IMG/VR virus record: IMGVR_UViG_3300033153_011062
Coordinates: 1-39,144 of that record
Strand: one strand, 5' to 3'
Source of the DNA: a virus
Length of the DNA stretch: 39,144 nucleotides
Position numbers and translations under genes: made by a program. Positions within the stretch are counted from its first letter, which is position 1. The number at the start of each line of letters is the position of its first letter. Shown here in pieces: positions 1 to 5,963 of the stretch. The notes under the pieces were generated by a model. That model worked only from the letters and a program-made list of their open reading frames with translations, was not told where the DNA came from and searched no databases.

Positions 1-122
1 CGGTGCATATCCTGCATGTAGTGACTGAAGTCATCCATGTCGCCTAACCCCAGTCTTATCAGGGTCGCTATTAACCCGTGTACCGCGTGGTTATCGCTCA
101 TACGTATTTCGTCATCACTCAT
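1..122 (-). CDS. Mini-protein of the LGLA array, member A (3' end outside window)
   Basis: Read on the - strand from ATG at 122-120, the frame stays open to the left edge for 40 codons, so the gene is cut there. The visible protein carries the core seen in its neighbours: VHGLIATLIRLGLGDMDDF, a hydrophobic helix, then LGLG, then an acidic turn. An AGGG ribosome site (132-135) lies nine bases before the ATG. The start overlaps the end of the upstream gene by eight bases (ATGAGTGA), an arrangement repeated at 912-919. Function unknown. The repeated core and the ribosome site make it credible despite its size. Confidence 0.6.
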   Translation of the reverse strand, partial: MSDDEIRMSDNHAVHGLIATLIRLGLGDMDDFSHYMQDMH

Positions 123-333
123 TGCGCTTTTCCCTGTATATTCTATATAGTTCCAGATATAACTCCAACGGCGCACCCTTATTAGCTAACCCTAACTTCA
201 TGAGCGTTACCGCTACTCGGTAGGCGACTAACCTACCGAGATCTTTATCACGTACTGGCTTATCTTCGCTTTGCCGCTGTCCGCAAGTCCCGCCACGATC
301 CGAACCTGAAGTATTTTCCAACGTCTTTGTCAT
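115..333 (-). CDS. Mini-protein of the LGLA array, member B
   Basis: A 72-aa frame whose second half holds the array core (LVAYRVAVTLMKLGLANKG, about residues 34-53), followed by a Leu/Tyr/Arg-rich helix. The first 30 residues are Gly/Ser/Arg-rich and overlap the end of member C by 74 bases in another frame. No ATG, GTG or TTG lies in frame between codon 5 (TTG at 321) and the core, so an overlap of about 60-74 bases cannot be avoided if both genes are real. A GGGG-type site precedes the ATG. The N-terminus is uncertain; the core-bearing part is more secure. Function unknown. Confidence 0.6.
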   Translation of the reverse strand: MTKTLENTSGSDRGGTCGQRQSEDKPVRDKDLGRLVAYRVAVTLMKLGLANKGAPLELYLELYRIYREKRNE

Positions 334-433
334 CTGCTAACCCCACTATCCACAACGCACACGCGAAGTATTCATAGTACCTCATATCAACCACTGTATT
401 CAAGTGATTACTATCCATCGGTATTCTTGCCAT
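260..433 (-). CDS. Mini-protein of the LGLA array, member C
   Basis: A 57-aa frame starting at ATG 433-431 with GGAG (443-446) nine bases upstream, and a good promoter-like pair just before it (463-491). The core is YEYFACALWIVGLADDKDV (about residues 21-39), clearly related to members D, E and F. The C-terminal tail is basic (Trp-Arg-Asp-Leu-Arg...Lys-Arg-Arg) and overlaps the start of member B. Probably the first gene of a short transcription unit covering C, B and A. Function unknown. Confidence 0.6.
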   Translation of the reverse strand: MARIPMDSNHLNTVVDMRYYEYFACALWIVGLADDKDVGKYFRFGSWRDLRTAAKRR

Positions 434-462
434 TTTTCTTCACTCCACATCTCTACGTCGCT

Positions 463-491
463 GTTATAACGTCACTATGATTTTCACTCAA
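463..491 (-). promoter_or_regulatory. Sigma-70-like promoter for members C-B-A
   Basis: Reading on the - strand there is TTGAGT (491-486), a 17-base spacer, and TATAAC (468-463). Match to the -35 consensus is 4/6 and to the -10 consensus 5/6, at optimal spacing. The predicted transcript would start near 455 and give a leader of about 20 bases containing the GGAG site of member C. It falls in the only clear gap of the array (434-499). Confidence 0.5.
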
Positions 492-499
492 TGTTCTAG

Positions 500-637
500 T
501 CATTTTCGTTCGACCTCGCTTGTATATAACGTAGTTGAGTTTACGTCGTCCCCCGACGATAGGCCCAATCTATACAAGCACCAGATGAACGCATCCGTTG
601 TTTTCCAATCTTTTATCGTGTTGAGAATTTGCGACAT
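500..637 (-). CDS. Mini-protein of the LGLA array, member D
   Basis: A 45-aa frame starting at ATG 637-635. GGAG (646-649) lies eight bases upstream, and this site sits inside the end of member E. The core is TTDAFIWCLYRLGLSSGDDV (residues 13-32). The TTDAF lead-in is shared with member G, so D and G may form a subgroup. The tail is short and polar and ends in Glu-Arg-Lys. Too short for default gene callers. The ribosome site and shared core support it. Function unknown. Confidence 0.6.
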   Translation of the reverse strand: MSQILNTIKDWKTTDAFIWCLYRLGLSSGDDVNSTTLYTSEVERK

Positions 638-765
638 GGTCTCTTCTCCATTGCGGTTGCTTTAATTATAGTGATAAGGTTCACGACGTCTTCGTCAGTA
701 GCCAAGCCAAGGATATGAAGAGCCACAACGAATTTATTACATATTCCCGTTTCGCGGGCACTCAT
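613..765 (-). CDS. Mini-protein of the LGLA array, member E
   Basis: A 50-aa frame starting at ATG 765-763, four bases after the stop of member F. There is no good ribosome site of its own, so it is probably translated by coupling to F. The core is CNKFVVALHILGLATDEDV (residues 9-27). NKFV is shared with F and, as NKVV, with H. The tail is basic (Lys-Arg-Pro-Cys-Arg-Lys) and overlaps member D by 25 bases, including the ribosome site of D. Function unknown. Confidence 0.6.
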   Translation of the reverse strand: MSARETGICNKFVVALHILGLATDEDVVNLITIIKATAMEKRPCRKFSTR

Positions 766-769
766 GTTT

Positions 770-919
770 TTATAAGATATAGTCATCTATAGCCATGCTA
801 AAATTAACATAAAGTTGGAGGCGTACTTCTTCATCTGCTAATCCCAACTTAATTAGTACATATACGAATTTATTAATATGTGATCGTGCAGTCGGCGACA
901 ATGATGTATACTTACTCAT
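770..919 (-). CDS. Mini-protein of the LGLA array, member F
   Basis: A 49-aa frame starting at ATG 919-917. GAGG (927-930) lies seven bases upstream. The core is INKFVYVLIKLGLADEEV (residues 15-32), the cleanest example of the family pattern, followed by a second amphipathic segment and an acidic end. Its start overlaps the stop of member G by eight bases (ATGAGTAA), matching the B/A junction. Function unknown. Confidence 0.65.
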   Translation of the reverse strand: MSKYTSLSPTARSHINKFVYVLIKLGLADEEVRLQLYVNFSMAIDDYIL

Positions 920-1058
920 CTTTAAACCTCAATAAACAATCCGTAAGATCTTTCCAGAATTTATAATTGTCTTCTTCTTTAATAAAAAGGCTTAATCGCT
1001 CCAGTGTTCTTATAAAGTTGCATATATAAAACGCATCGGTTGTATCTATGTTAGTCAA
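912..1058 (-). CDS. Mini-protein of the LGLA array, member G (TTG start)
   Basis: A 48-aa frame with no ATG. The upstream limit is a TAG, and the best start is TTG (1058-1056), with AGAGG (1067-1071) eight bases upstream. The TTG overlaps the TGA of member H as TTGA, a typical stop/start coupling. The protein begins with Thr-Asn-Ile-Asp, then TTDAFYICNFIRTLERLSLF. The lead-in matches member D, but the LGL motif is degenerate (Leu-Ser-Leu). The rest is charged and aromatic. It is probably a diverged member. Function unknown. Confidence 0.5.
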   Translation of the reverse strand: MTNIDTTDAFYICNFIRTLERLSLFIKEEDNYKFWKDLTDCLLRFKDE

Positions 1059-1228
1059 AGATTTAGCCTCTCTATACGTCGCTTCATAAATCTAGTAAAT
1101 AGGGCTTTCGGATTCTCACTACAAATAGAGGCTAGATCATCTTGATCTACTAGATCTAACGCCCCCAGGGCTTGTAAGAACTTTACGACTTTATTAGAAA
1201 ACTTAGTGATGGTATTTTGTTTTTTCAT
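1055..1228 (-). CDS. Mini-protein of the LGLA array, member H
   Basis: A 57-aa frame starting at ATG 1228-1226. The core is SNKVVKFLQALGALDLVDQDDL (residues 11-32), related to E and F but with three extra residues inside the LGL segment. The C-terminal third is basic (Arg-Phe-Met-Lys-Arg-Arg-Ile-Glu-Arg). There is no ribosome site, but a TATAAT box ends only six bases before the ATG, so the message could be leaderless. Function unknown. Confidence 0.55.
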   Translation of the reverse strand: MKKQNTITKFSNKVVKFLQALGALDLVDQDDLASICSENPKALFTRFMKRRIERLNL

Positions 1229-1234
1229 AGATAT

Positions 1235-1240
1235 ATTATA
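1235..1240 (-). promoter_or_regulatory. Candidate -10 box before member H
   Basis: TATAAT on the - strand (plus-strand ATTATA), six bases before the ATG of member H. No convincing -35 is visible at 16-18 bases. If active, transcription would begin at or next to the start codon. It could drive H, G, F, E and D as one unit. Confidence 0.35.
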
Positions 1241-1251
1241 CTGAGGATAGA

Positions 1252-1356
1252 TTATGCTAAGTCTAATAGACGGAGGGTATTTATGAATTTTATCATTATT
1301 AATTCACGCTTCATTAGCGCTAGTTCTTTGGCCATTTTAGCATTAGATATGTTCAC
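1252..1356 (-). CDS. Possible truncated member of the LGLA array, member I
   Basis: A 34-aa frame limited upstream by TAA. The likely start is GTG (1356-1354) or an internal ATG eight codons in; neither has a good ribosome site. It ends in MIKFINTLRLLDLA, which matches the core of E and F up to the LGLA position and then stops. It may be a short member or the decayed remnant of one. A + strand frame over the same bases (1283-1414) has a strong GGAGG site before its ATG and cannot be ruled out. Low confidence. Confidence 0.3.
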   Translation of the reverse strand: MNISNAKMAKELALMKRELIMIKFINTLRLLDLA

Positions 1357-1452
1357 TTATTTCTCACTTACATTTTCACTCTACAGCCCGGGGGCCCTTT
1401 TTGAAAAACCCTAACTTCACATCATAGAATAGCTAAGGGGCCTCGGCCGTCT

Positions 1453-1659
1453 TCAAAGGTCATCTAATAAAATAGTATTCGCTATCTTATCTAGAGCCAA
1501 GTTCAATCGTTCGGGCGGAGATGGTCTGTACTTCTTTGTTTTTAGGAATTCAGGGAGACAGTCGTGCTTAAAGGGACATTGGATACATAATCCTGCTGAG
1601 AGGCAGTCTCCCTCGAGATCTATGATCTTTTCTAAAATTTGTATCTCTTTATCATCCAT
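1453..1659 (-). CDS. Small Cys4 protein, probable metal-binding mini-protein
   Basis: A 68-aa protein starting at ATG 1659-1657. It has a Glu/Ile-rich helix, then four cysteines spaced C-x5-C-x2-C-x5-C (residues 19-34), a basic Pro-containing segment, and a C-terminal Leu-rich helix. Four closely spaced Cys in such a small protein suggest a bound zinc ion, though no family is recognised with certainty. It lacks the LGLA core and so is separate from its neighbours. It is divergent from the tail operon. There is no clear ribosome site; the leader is A/T-rich. The stretch to its 3' side (1357-1452) holds no gene I can support. Confidence 0.6.
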   Translation of the reverse strand: MDDKEIQILEKIIDLEGDCLSAGLCIQCPFKHDCLPEFLKTKKYRPSPPERLNLALDKIANTILLDDL

Positions 1660-1708
1660 TGTATTTATGTTATACTATAAGGTATAATTAACTCTAAGGA
1701 GATAGTTC
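1660..1708. promoter_or_regulatory. Divergent control region between accessory and tail modules
   Basis: This 49-base A/T-rich gap separates the leftward Cys4 gene from the rightward structural operon. On the + strand it holds GGTATAAT (1681-1688) and the ribosome site TAAGGAGAT (1695-1703) of the gene starting at 1709. On the - strand TATAGT/TATAAC-like boxes lie near 1671-1678. No clear -35 is visible on either side. Promoters are inferred from position and the -10 match only. Confidence 0.45.
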
Positions 1709-2578
1709 ATGGGTTCTAATAGTAATGATGACAGCTGTAAGTACGATGGAAACACACCTACGGGTTCCGGTTTCAATGGTGGAGGTACAGCTGGAAGTGG
1801 CGATGGCTTGACATACCCCACATCTCCAAAATCATATCCTAGCAATATGCCGGTATTCATACCGGACCCTAGTCTCAAAGGTCAATCCTTTGACCAACTG
1901 ATTCAGAATAGGGGAGTTAGGTTCATACACAAGATGTCAGCTCCTTGTCCTAATATGCGTGCACTTCATGATAATAGTCATAATCCAAATTGCCCTATCT
2001 GCGACGGTAATGGGATGATGTATTACAAAGAGCAAGAGATTTACGGCATATTCTATAGTAACTCTTTAGAGAAGAACTTTGAGCAGCAAGGGATCTGGGA
2101 AGTAGGTACAGCAGTAGTTACACTCCCAACGAAGTACCCAGATGGCACACAAGCCGAATTCAATACATTCGACCAATTAATTATTCCTGATTTTACAGTT
2201 AGACTTTGGGAATTAAAAGAATACGAACCTAGACCAAATGGTCAGCAAATGAGATACCCCATCAAAACTATAGATTACATAGCTTCTGTAGTAAGCAACG
2301 TCCTTGTACCGTACGTAGATGGCGTTGACTATAATATAGTAGATGGGAAGATATTCTGGATTGCAGGTAGAGAACCTAGTTACGATAACATTAATGATAG
2401 GGGTGACGTTTTTGTAGTTGTCTACTTTGCTCACCCTGTGTACAATATACTACAACACATGCGCGAATTAAGGATTACACAAGAACTACAAGGTGGAAGT
2501 AAAGTCCCAGTACGTCTTCCACAGCAAGTGCTTGTTAAAAGAGACTTTTTATTTAATAGTCCAGAGCAAGAAGCATAA
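1709..2578 (+). CDS. Neck/head-completion-like structural protein with CxxCxGxG motif
   Basis: A 289-aa protein and the first gene of the rightward structural operon. The first 45 residues are Gly/Ser/Asn/Pro-rich and look disordered. A cysteine cluster follows (Cys80, Cys95, Cys98; the last two as CPICDGNG), resembling a zinc ribbon of the DnaJ CxxCxGxG type. The remaining 180 residues look like a beta-rich virion domain. I do not recognise the family with certainty. Its place ahead of the tail-completion genes suggests a neck or connector role. The start is secure: AAGGAG (1696-1701) lies seven bases before ATG. Confidence 0.7.
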   Translation: MGSNSNDDSCKYDGNTPTGSGFNGGGTAGSGDGLTYPTSPKSYPSNMPVFIPDPSLKGQSFDQLIQNRGVRFIHKMSAPCPNMRALHDNSHNPNCPICDGNGMMYYKEQEIYGIFYSNSLEKNFEQQGIWEVGTAVVTLPTKYPDGTQAEFNTFDQLIIPDFTVRLWELKEYEPRPNGQQMRYPIKTIDYIASVVSNVLVPYVDGVDYNIVDGKIFWIAGREPSYDNINDRGDVFVVVYFAHPVYNILQHMRELRITQELQGGSKVPVRLPQQVLVKRDFLFNSPEQEA

Positions 2579-2630
2579 CCAGTTCTTGAGTTATAATATA
2601 GATGTAATCCGTAAGATCTTGGAGAAATTA

Positions 2631-4193
2631 ATGCCAAAAGCGGTAAGTAAGAAACAATATAGATACATGATGGCGATAGTACACGGCAAGGACAAAGGTA
2701 AAACCTCTGCCCGTGGCGATAGAGTACCTGCATCTGTAGCTGGAAAATACGCCTCTGGTGGTTCCGACTCATCAGCCCCTGAAAGCAAAGGTAAAGAGCA
2801 TGAAGGTGGGAAATGGGGAGAAAAAGGTCACGCAAAAGCTAAAACGAAAACAAACAAAGATAAACTAGAACGCAAGAAGAAAAAAGCACACTTAAGAAAA
2901 GCTTTAGAGAAATACATCATCGAACAAAAGCGCCAAGGTGCTGGGTGTTTAGTTATTAACTCAGATGGTCACATACTTTTAGGTAAGAGATCCGATAACG
3001 GAATGTGGGCTACTCCAGGTGGACACGTAGATCCAGGTGAGAATTTTGAGGAAGCAGCAAGACGAGAGCTCAGAGAAGAAGCCGGGATTGTTGCTAAAGA
3101 CTGTGTTGAATTGAATTCAGGTATGTATCGAGGTTACGATACGAAGCAATTCATGGTTACTAGTTATAGAGGCAAGTTAAAGGGTAACGGAGAGATGTTA
3201 GGTCTCCAATTCTTTGATCCTTATAATATACCTTGGAGCGAACTGACTGACTATACTCGTGATGCATTATGTGTTGCTATTAAAGAGAAGTTAAGTAAAT
3301 CCAAGAAGTTAAAAGATATGGTGGCTTACGAAGAGTTAGAAAAGAACATCATTAGGTCAGGTAGTGCACCGCACAACACGGTTTATGAGGTTACGCATGG
3401 CGATGCGCTTCGTCTTATTGGCAACGGGACATTTAGAATGTTGCGTGATGCAGTAAAAGATATGGGAGACGAAGATTTCCGCGAACTCAAAGTAGACGAC
3501 TATACTCTACACATCAGAAGGCATGTAAGTGATGTCTACTCTGGGAGAATCACTGATGGCTTGAAACAAGTCCATCAATTCACTAACAAGTCACTCCCTG
3601 CTGTCTCAGCAGAACTAATGAGTGTATTTGAATGGTATCTCCCAGAAGATGAGAAAGAATTAGAGATTGTAGACGAAGCTGATTTAGATGGTGGTGTAAT
3701 TGAAGGTGGTTTAGGTGAACTGATCGATAATTACAAAAGACACAACATTGTCAATATCTACACTGAGATGGAGAACATCAGAGAAGAACTGCGACATGGC
3801 ATGACTGTTGATATACAACAAGTCGAACAGAGAATGATGAAGTTATTCGATAGATTAGAAAGTACCCTTCTTACTGTAGTAGATAAGCATAATGTGCTCA
3901 ATAGCGACGCAGGGGAATCAGTAGATGTCCTTGAGAGTAAACTAATGCAGCTTCAAGAGAGAATTGAGCAGATGAGTAAGCAACCAGTCACTGTTAGTGC
4001 TTATTCTAGTTCACCATCTGATGACCAAAAAGTCCACTCAGAATTTTATCCATATCTCACCCGTCCTAGCGTTTCTATTTCCCCAGACGGACATATTAAA
4101 ATATCATTTGATTCTGACTGGACACACATGGAAAGAGATAACTTTCTCCAAGATATGAAAGCACGTGCTGTTAAAAAGCAAACGGCTAAGTAA
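2631..4193 (+). CDS. Nudix hydrolase domain protein with long C-terminal helical extension
   Basis: I place the start at ATG 2631, six bases after GGAG (2621-2624). An in-frame ATG at 2493 would overlap the previous gene by 86 bases. This gives 520 aa. Residues 1-105 are basic, beginning MPKAVSKKQYRYMMAI. Residues 131-153 hold a complete Nudix box (Gly, five residues, Glu, seven residues, Arg-Glu, then Arg-Glu-Glu-x-Gly-Ile), so the Mg-binding glutamates are present. Nudix enzymes cleave nucleoside diphosphates linked to another group. The last 280 residues are unrecognised and include a likely coiled coil near 380-440. Substrate unknown. Its place inside a tail operon is odd. Confidence 0.8.
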   Translation: MPKAVSKKQYRYMMAIVHGKDKGKTSARGDRVPASVAGKYASGGSDSSAPESKGKEHEGGKWGEKGHAKAKTKTNKDKLERKKKKAHLRKALEKYIIEQKRQGAGCLVINSDGHILLGKRSDNGMWATPGGHVDPGENFEEAARRELREEAGIVAKDCVELNSGMYRGYDTKQFMVTSYRGKLKGNGEMLGLQFFDPYNIPWSELTDYTRDALCVAIKEKLSKSKKLKDMVAYEELEKNIIRSGSAPHNTVYEVTHGDALRLIGNGTFRMLRDAVKDMGDEDFRELKVDDYTLHIRRHVSDVYSGRITDGLKQVHQFTNKSLPAVSAELMSVFEWYLPEDEKELEIVDEADLDGGVIEGGLGELIDNYKRHNIVNIYTEMENIREELRHGMTVDIQQVEQRMMKLFDRLESTLLTVVDKHNVLNSDAGESVDVLESKLMQLQERIEQMSKQPVTVSAYSSSPSDDQKVHSEFYPYLTRPSVSISPDGHIKISFDSDWTHMERDNFLQDMKARAVKKQTAK

Positions 4194-4930
4194 TGATAAA
4201 TCCAGATGCTGAAATAAATGGACTAAGATCATACCTTAGTCAACGCAACTGGCTGCAAAGTGAAGTCGAGGACATACTAGGTCTAGCGCTAAATGATATT
4301 AATGAAATCATACTTGACATAGTATCTACAGCTGTAGCAGACGCTACAGATTATGCTATTGAGCTAGGTGCAGAAGAATTCATAGAAGATATGGATATTA
4401 TTGAAGTAGGTGGAGCTTTTATGATCTCCACTGTGTCTGGTAAAACAGACTATTCCATACCAGAACGCAAGATGCTTCACGATCTTCTTAAGAATGCAAA
4501 GATATCTGAAGATGGTCATAGATATAAAGTAATACCAATAGGCAGCACAGAAACTAAGCGTCAACCTCGCGATATTTTTAGCGTAATGAGGCAGAGAGAT
4601 TCGGTGATACAAGAAGCAAGAAGTGCATTAAATAGTCAAGCTTTAGAGAGCAGATCTGCTAGAGCTCAAACCATGGCTAGTCGTTTCAGAAGTATTATCA
4701 ATAGTAAATTGACTGCACAAGTTAGTCCAGGGACAATAGAAGCTAAAGCTAAAGTTAAACCTGAATTTAGAACAGTTTCTGATAAGCAAGACGAGAATAC
4801 TCAGTGGGTACTACCGGCAAAAGAGATGGATTTAACTGGGTATTTAATGGATGCGAATAAAGGAATTCAAGAGAGTATTCGCTCTTCTGTTTTATTTATA
4901 ATAGAGAGTTATGAGAGGGAGTTTGAGTAA
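4193..4930 (+). CDS. Putative neck / tail-completion structural protein
   Basis: A 245-aa protein starting in a TAATG overlap with the Nudix gene, so it is probably coupled to it. The N-terminal 70 residues are acidic and helical. The middle is mixed, with an Arg/Ser/Ala-rich helix near 140-170, and a helical C-terminus ends in Glu-Phe-Glu. No catalytic motif is visible and I do not recognise the family by sequence. It lies between the first structural gene and a tail-terminator-like gene and overlaps both neighbours, which points to a neck or head-tail joining part. Confidence 0.6.
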   Translation: MINPDAEINGLRSYLSQRNWLQSEVEDILGLALNDINEIILDIVSTAVADATDYAIELGAEEFIEDMDIIEVGGAFMISTVSGKTDYSIPERKMLHDLLKNAKISEDGHRYKVIPIGSTETKRQPRDIFSVMRQRDSVIQEARSALNSQALESRSARAQTMASRFRSIINSKLTAQVSPGTIEAKAKVKPEFRTVSDKQDENTQWVLPAKEMDLTGYLMDANKGIQESIRSSVLFIIESYEREFE

Positions 4931-5577
4931 TGTCACATGTCATGCCACAAGTCTCACTACAAAGAGTTATTCAAGAGGGTGTCAGAATACTAAAAGATAA
5001 TCCTGATGTCCTTGATAATATTTTTCAATACTATAAGTGTCCTGGTATGGATTCTGACTATGGTCAGTCATATATAGATGAGATAAAGACATGGTTCGTC
5101 AAGACTAAGATCCCCGTAGTTCAGGCATGGTCTTACAATCCAGAGCAAGTTCCTCAGATAACCATTAAATTGGCTACTGAGCAGGAAGACGAGACTAAGT
5201 CCGCCATCGGTGACCATTTCGGTATGGGTGAAGATAGCGAAATTGGTGTAGCACCTTTTATCGTATCACTAGACATTACTATGCGTACATCTAGAAATGG
5301 TGATCAAGCTTTGTGGCTATACTATATCGTAAACTATATCCTTTTTAAGAGAAAAAGAAGAGCAGAAGAATTAGGTTTACAATTACATACGTTTAGCGCA
5401 ACAGATTACAGTAGAAACAACGCTAAATTAGCTGATAATGTTTGGGAGCGATATATACGCTTTAGAGCAATAGTGCAGAATTTTTGGGATGCTGAGGATT
5501 ACTTAGATATTGGAAGCGTTGATATAGACTTAGATGCTTCTAGCGAACCTGGCGATGTAAAAGTCGATTTAGGGTAA
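4930..5577 (+). CDS. Tail terminator / tail-completion-like protein
   Basis: A 215-aa protein coupled by TAATG to the previous gene. An N-terminal helix (IQEGVRILKDNPDVLDNIF) leads into an alpha/beta core with Pro-Gln-Ile-Thr-Ile-Lys-Leu-Ala-Thr and a later Ile-Val-Ser-Leu-Asp-Ile-Thr strand. This is the kind of layout seen in terminator proteins that cap the tail tube and sheath. The acidic end (Asp-Ile-Asp-Leu-Asp) is typical of small virion adaptors. Position before the sheath gene fits. The family call is inferred from layout and context, not from a diagnostic motif. Confidence 0.6.
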   Translation: MSHVMPQVSLQRVIQEGVRILKDNPDVLDNIFQYYKCPGMDSDYGQSYIDEIKTWFVKTKIPVVQAWSYNPEQVPQITIKLATEQEDETKSAIGDHFGMGEDSEIGVAPFIVSLDITMRTSRNGDQALWLYYIVNYILFKRKRRAEELGLQLHTFSATDYSRNNAKLADNVWERYIRFRAIVQNFWDAEDYLDIGSVDIDLDASSEPGDVKVDLG

Positions 5578-5608
5578 ACCATACGTTACTATATAACAAG
5601 GAGATATT

Positions 5609-5899
5609 ATGTCAGAAAACACACAAATTGATCTTGAGCTTCACAATAAGATGAAGACCATGGAAACAGCAAAAAGAGAAGAATCTCTTAAGGATGCTAA
5701 AGTCACTATTATTACTCAGGGATCTGATGATAATACAATTGACTTCGACACTTGGTGGATGGATATAAACCGAAGAGTCACCTTAAAGCCGTGGATAAAA
5801 GAGATTATCAAAGCTGATTTTAACAGTAGAGGCTTAGATAAAGAAGAGCCTATCGAACGTTATGATGAAACTTTAAGGCTATTTGGTTTTAAGTTCTAA
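5609..5899 (+). CDS. Small conserved-looking tail-region protein
   Basis: A 96-aa protein with a strong ribosome site (AAGGAG, 5598-5603). The first 35 residues are charged and helical. The rest contains a Trp-rich segment (DFDTWWMDINRRVTL), a lysine-rich helix, and ends in LRLFGFKF. No enzyme motif is present. It lies alone between the terminator-like gene and the sheath gene, with gaps of 31 and 64 bases. Function unknown; probably a virion assembly factor or minor tail part. Confidence 0.6.
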   Translation: MSENTQIDLELHNKMKTMETAKREESLKDAKVTIITQGSDDNTIDFDTWWMDINRRVTLKPWIKEIIKADFNSRGLDKEEPIERYDETLRLFGFKF

Positions 5900-5910
5900 C
5901 TTAAAGCATC

Positions 5911-5919
5911 TGCTATAAT
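5911..5919 (+). promoter_or_regulatory. Extended -10 promoter for the sheath gene
   Basis: TGCTATAAT is a perfect extended -10 element (TGn then TATAAT) in the 64-base gap before the sheath gene. No good -35 is visible, which is normal for extended -10 promoters. The leader would be about 40 bases and contains the AGGAGG ribosome site at 5949-5954. Confidence 0.5.
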
Positions 5920-5963
5920 ATATATGCTTAACACACTACACACACACTAGGAGGCCACAACAC

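Noticed and set aside
477-665. + strand frame of 62 codons
   Set aside because: It is the reverse shadow of members D and E, which have ribosome sites and the shared core; this frame has neither.
1217-1414. + strand frame with a GGAGG site before ATG 1283
   Set aside because: It lies opposite mini-genes H and I, encodes a low-complexity hydrophobic peptide with no family resemblance, and runs against the direction of the block. Kept only as an alternative to member I.
1385-1450. G/C-rich palindromes as a terminator for the Cys4 gene
   Set aside because: GGGCCC/CCCGGG and GGCC repeats are self-complementary without room for a loop, and no T run follows on the - strand.
2493-2630. Upstream extension of the Nudix gene to ATG 2493
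   Set aside because: It would overlap the previous gene by 86 bases, while ATG 2631 has GGAG six bases upstream and begins a sensible N-terminus.
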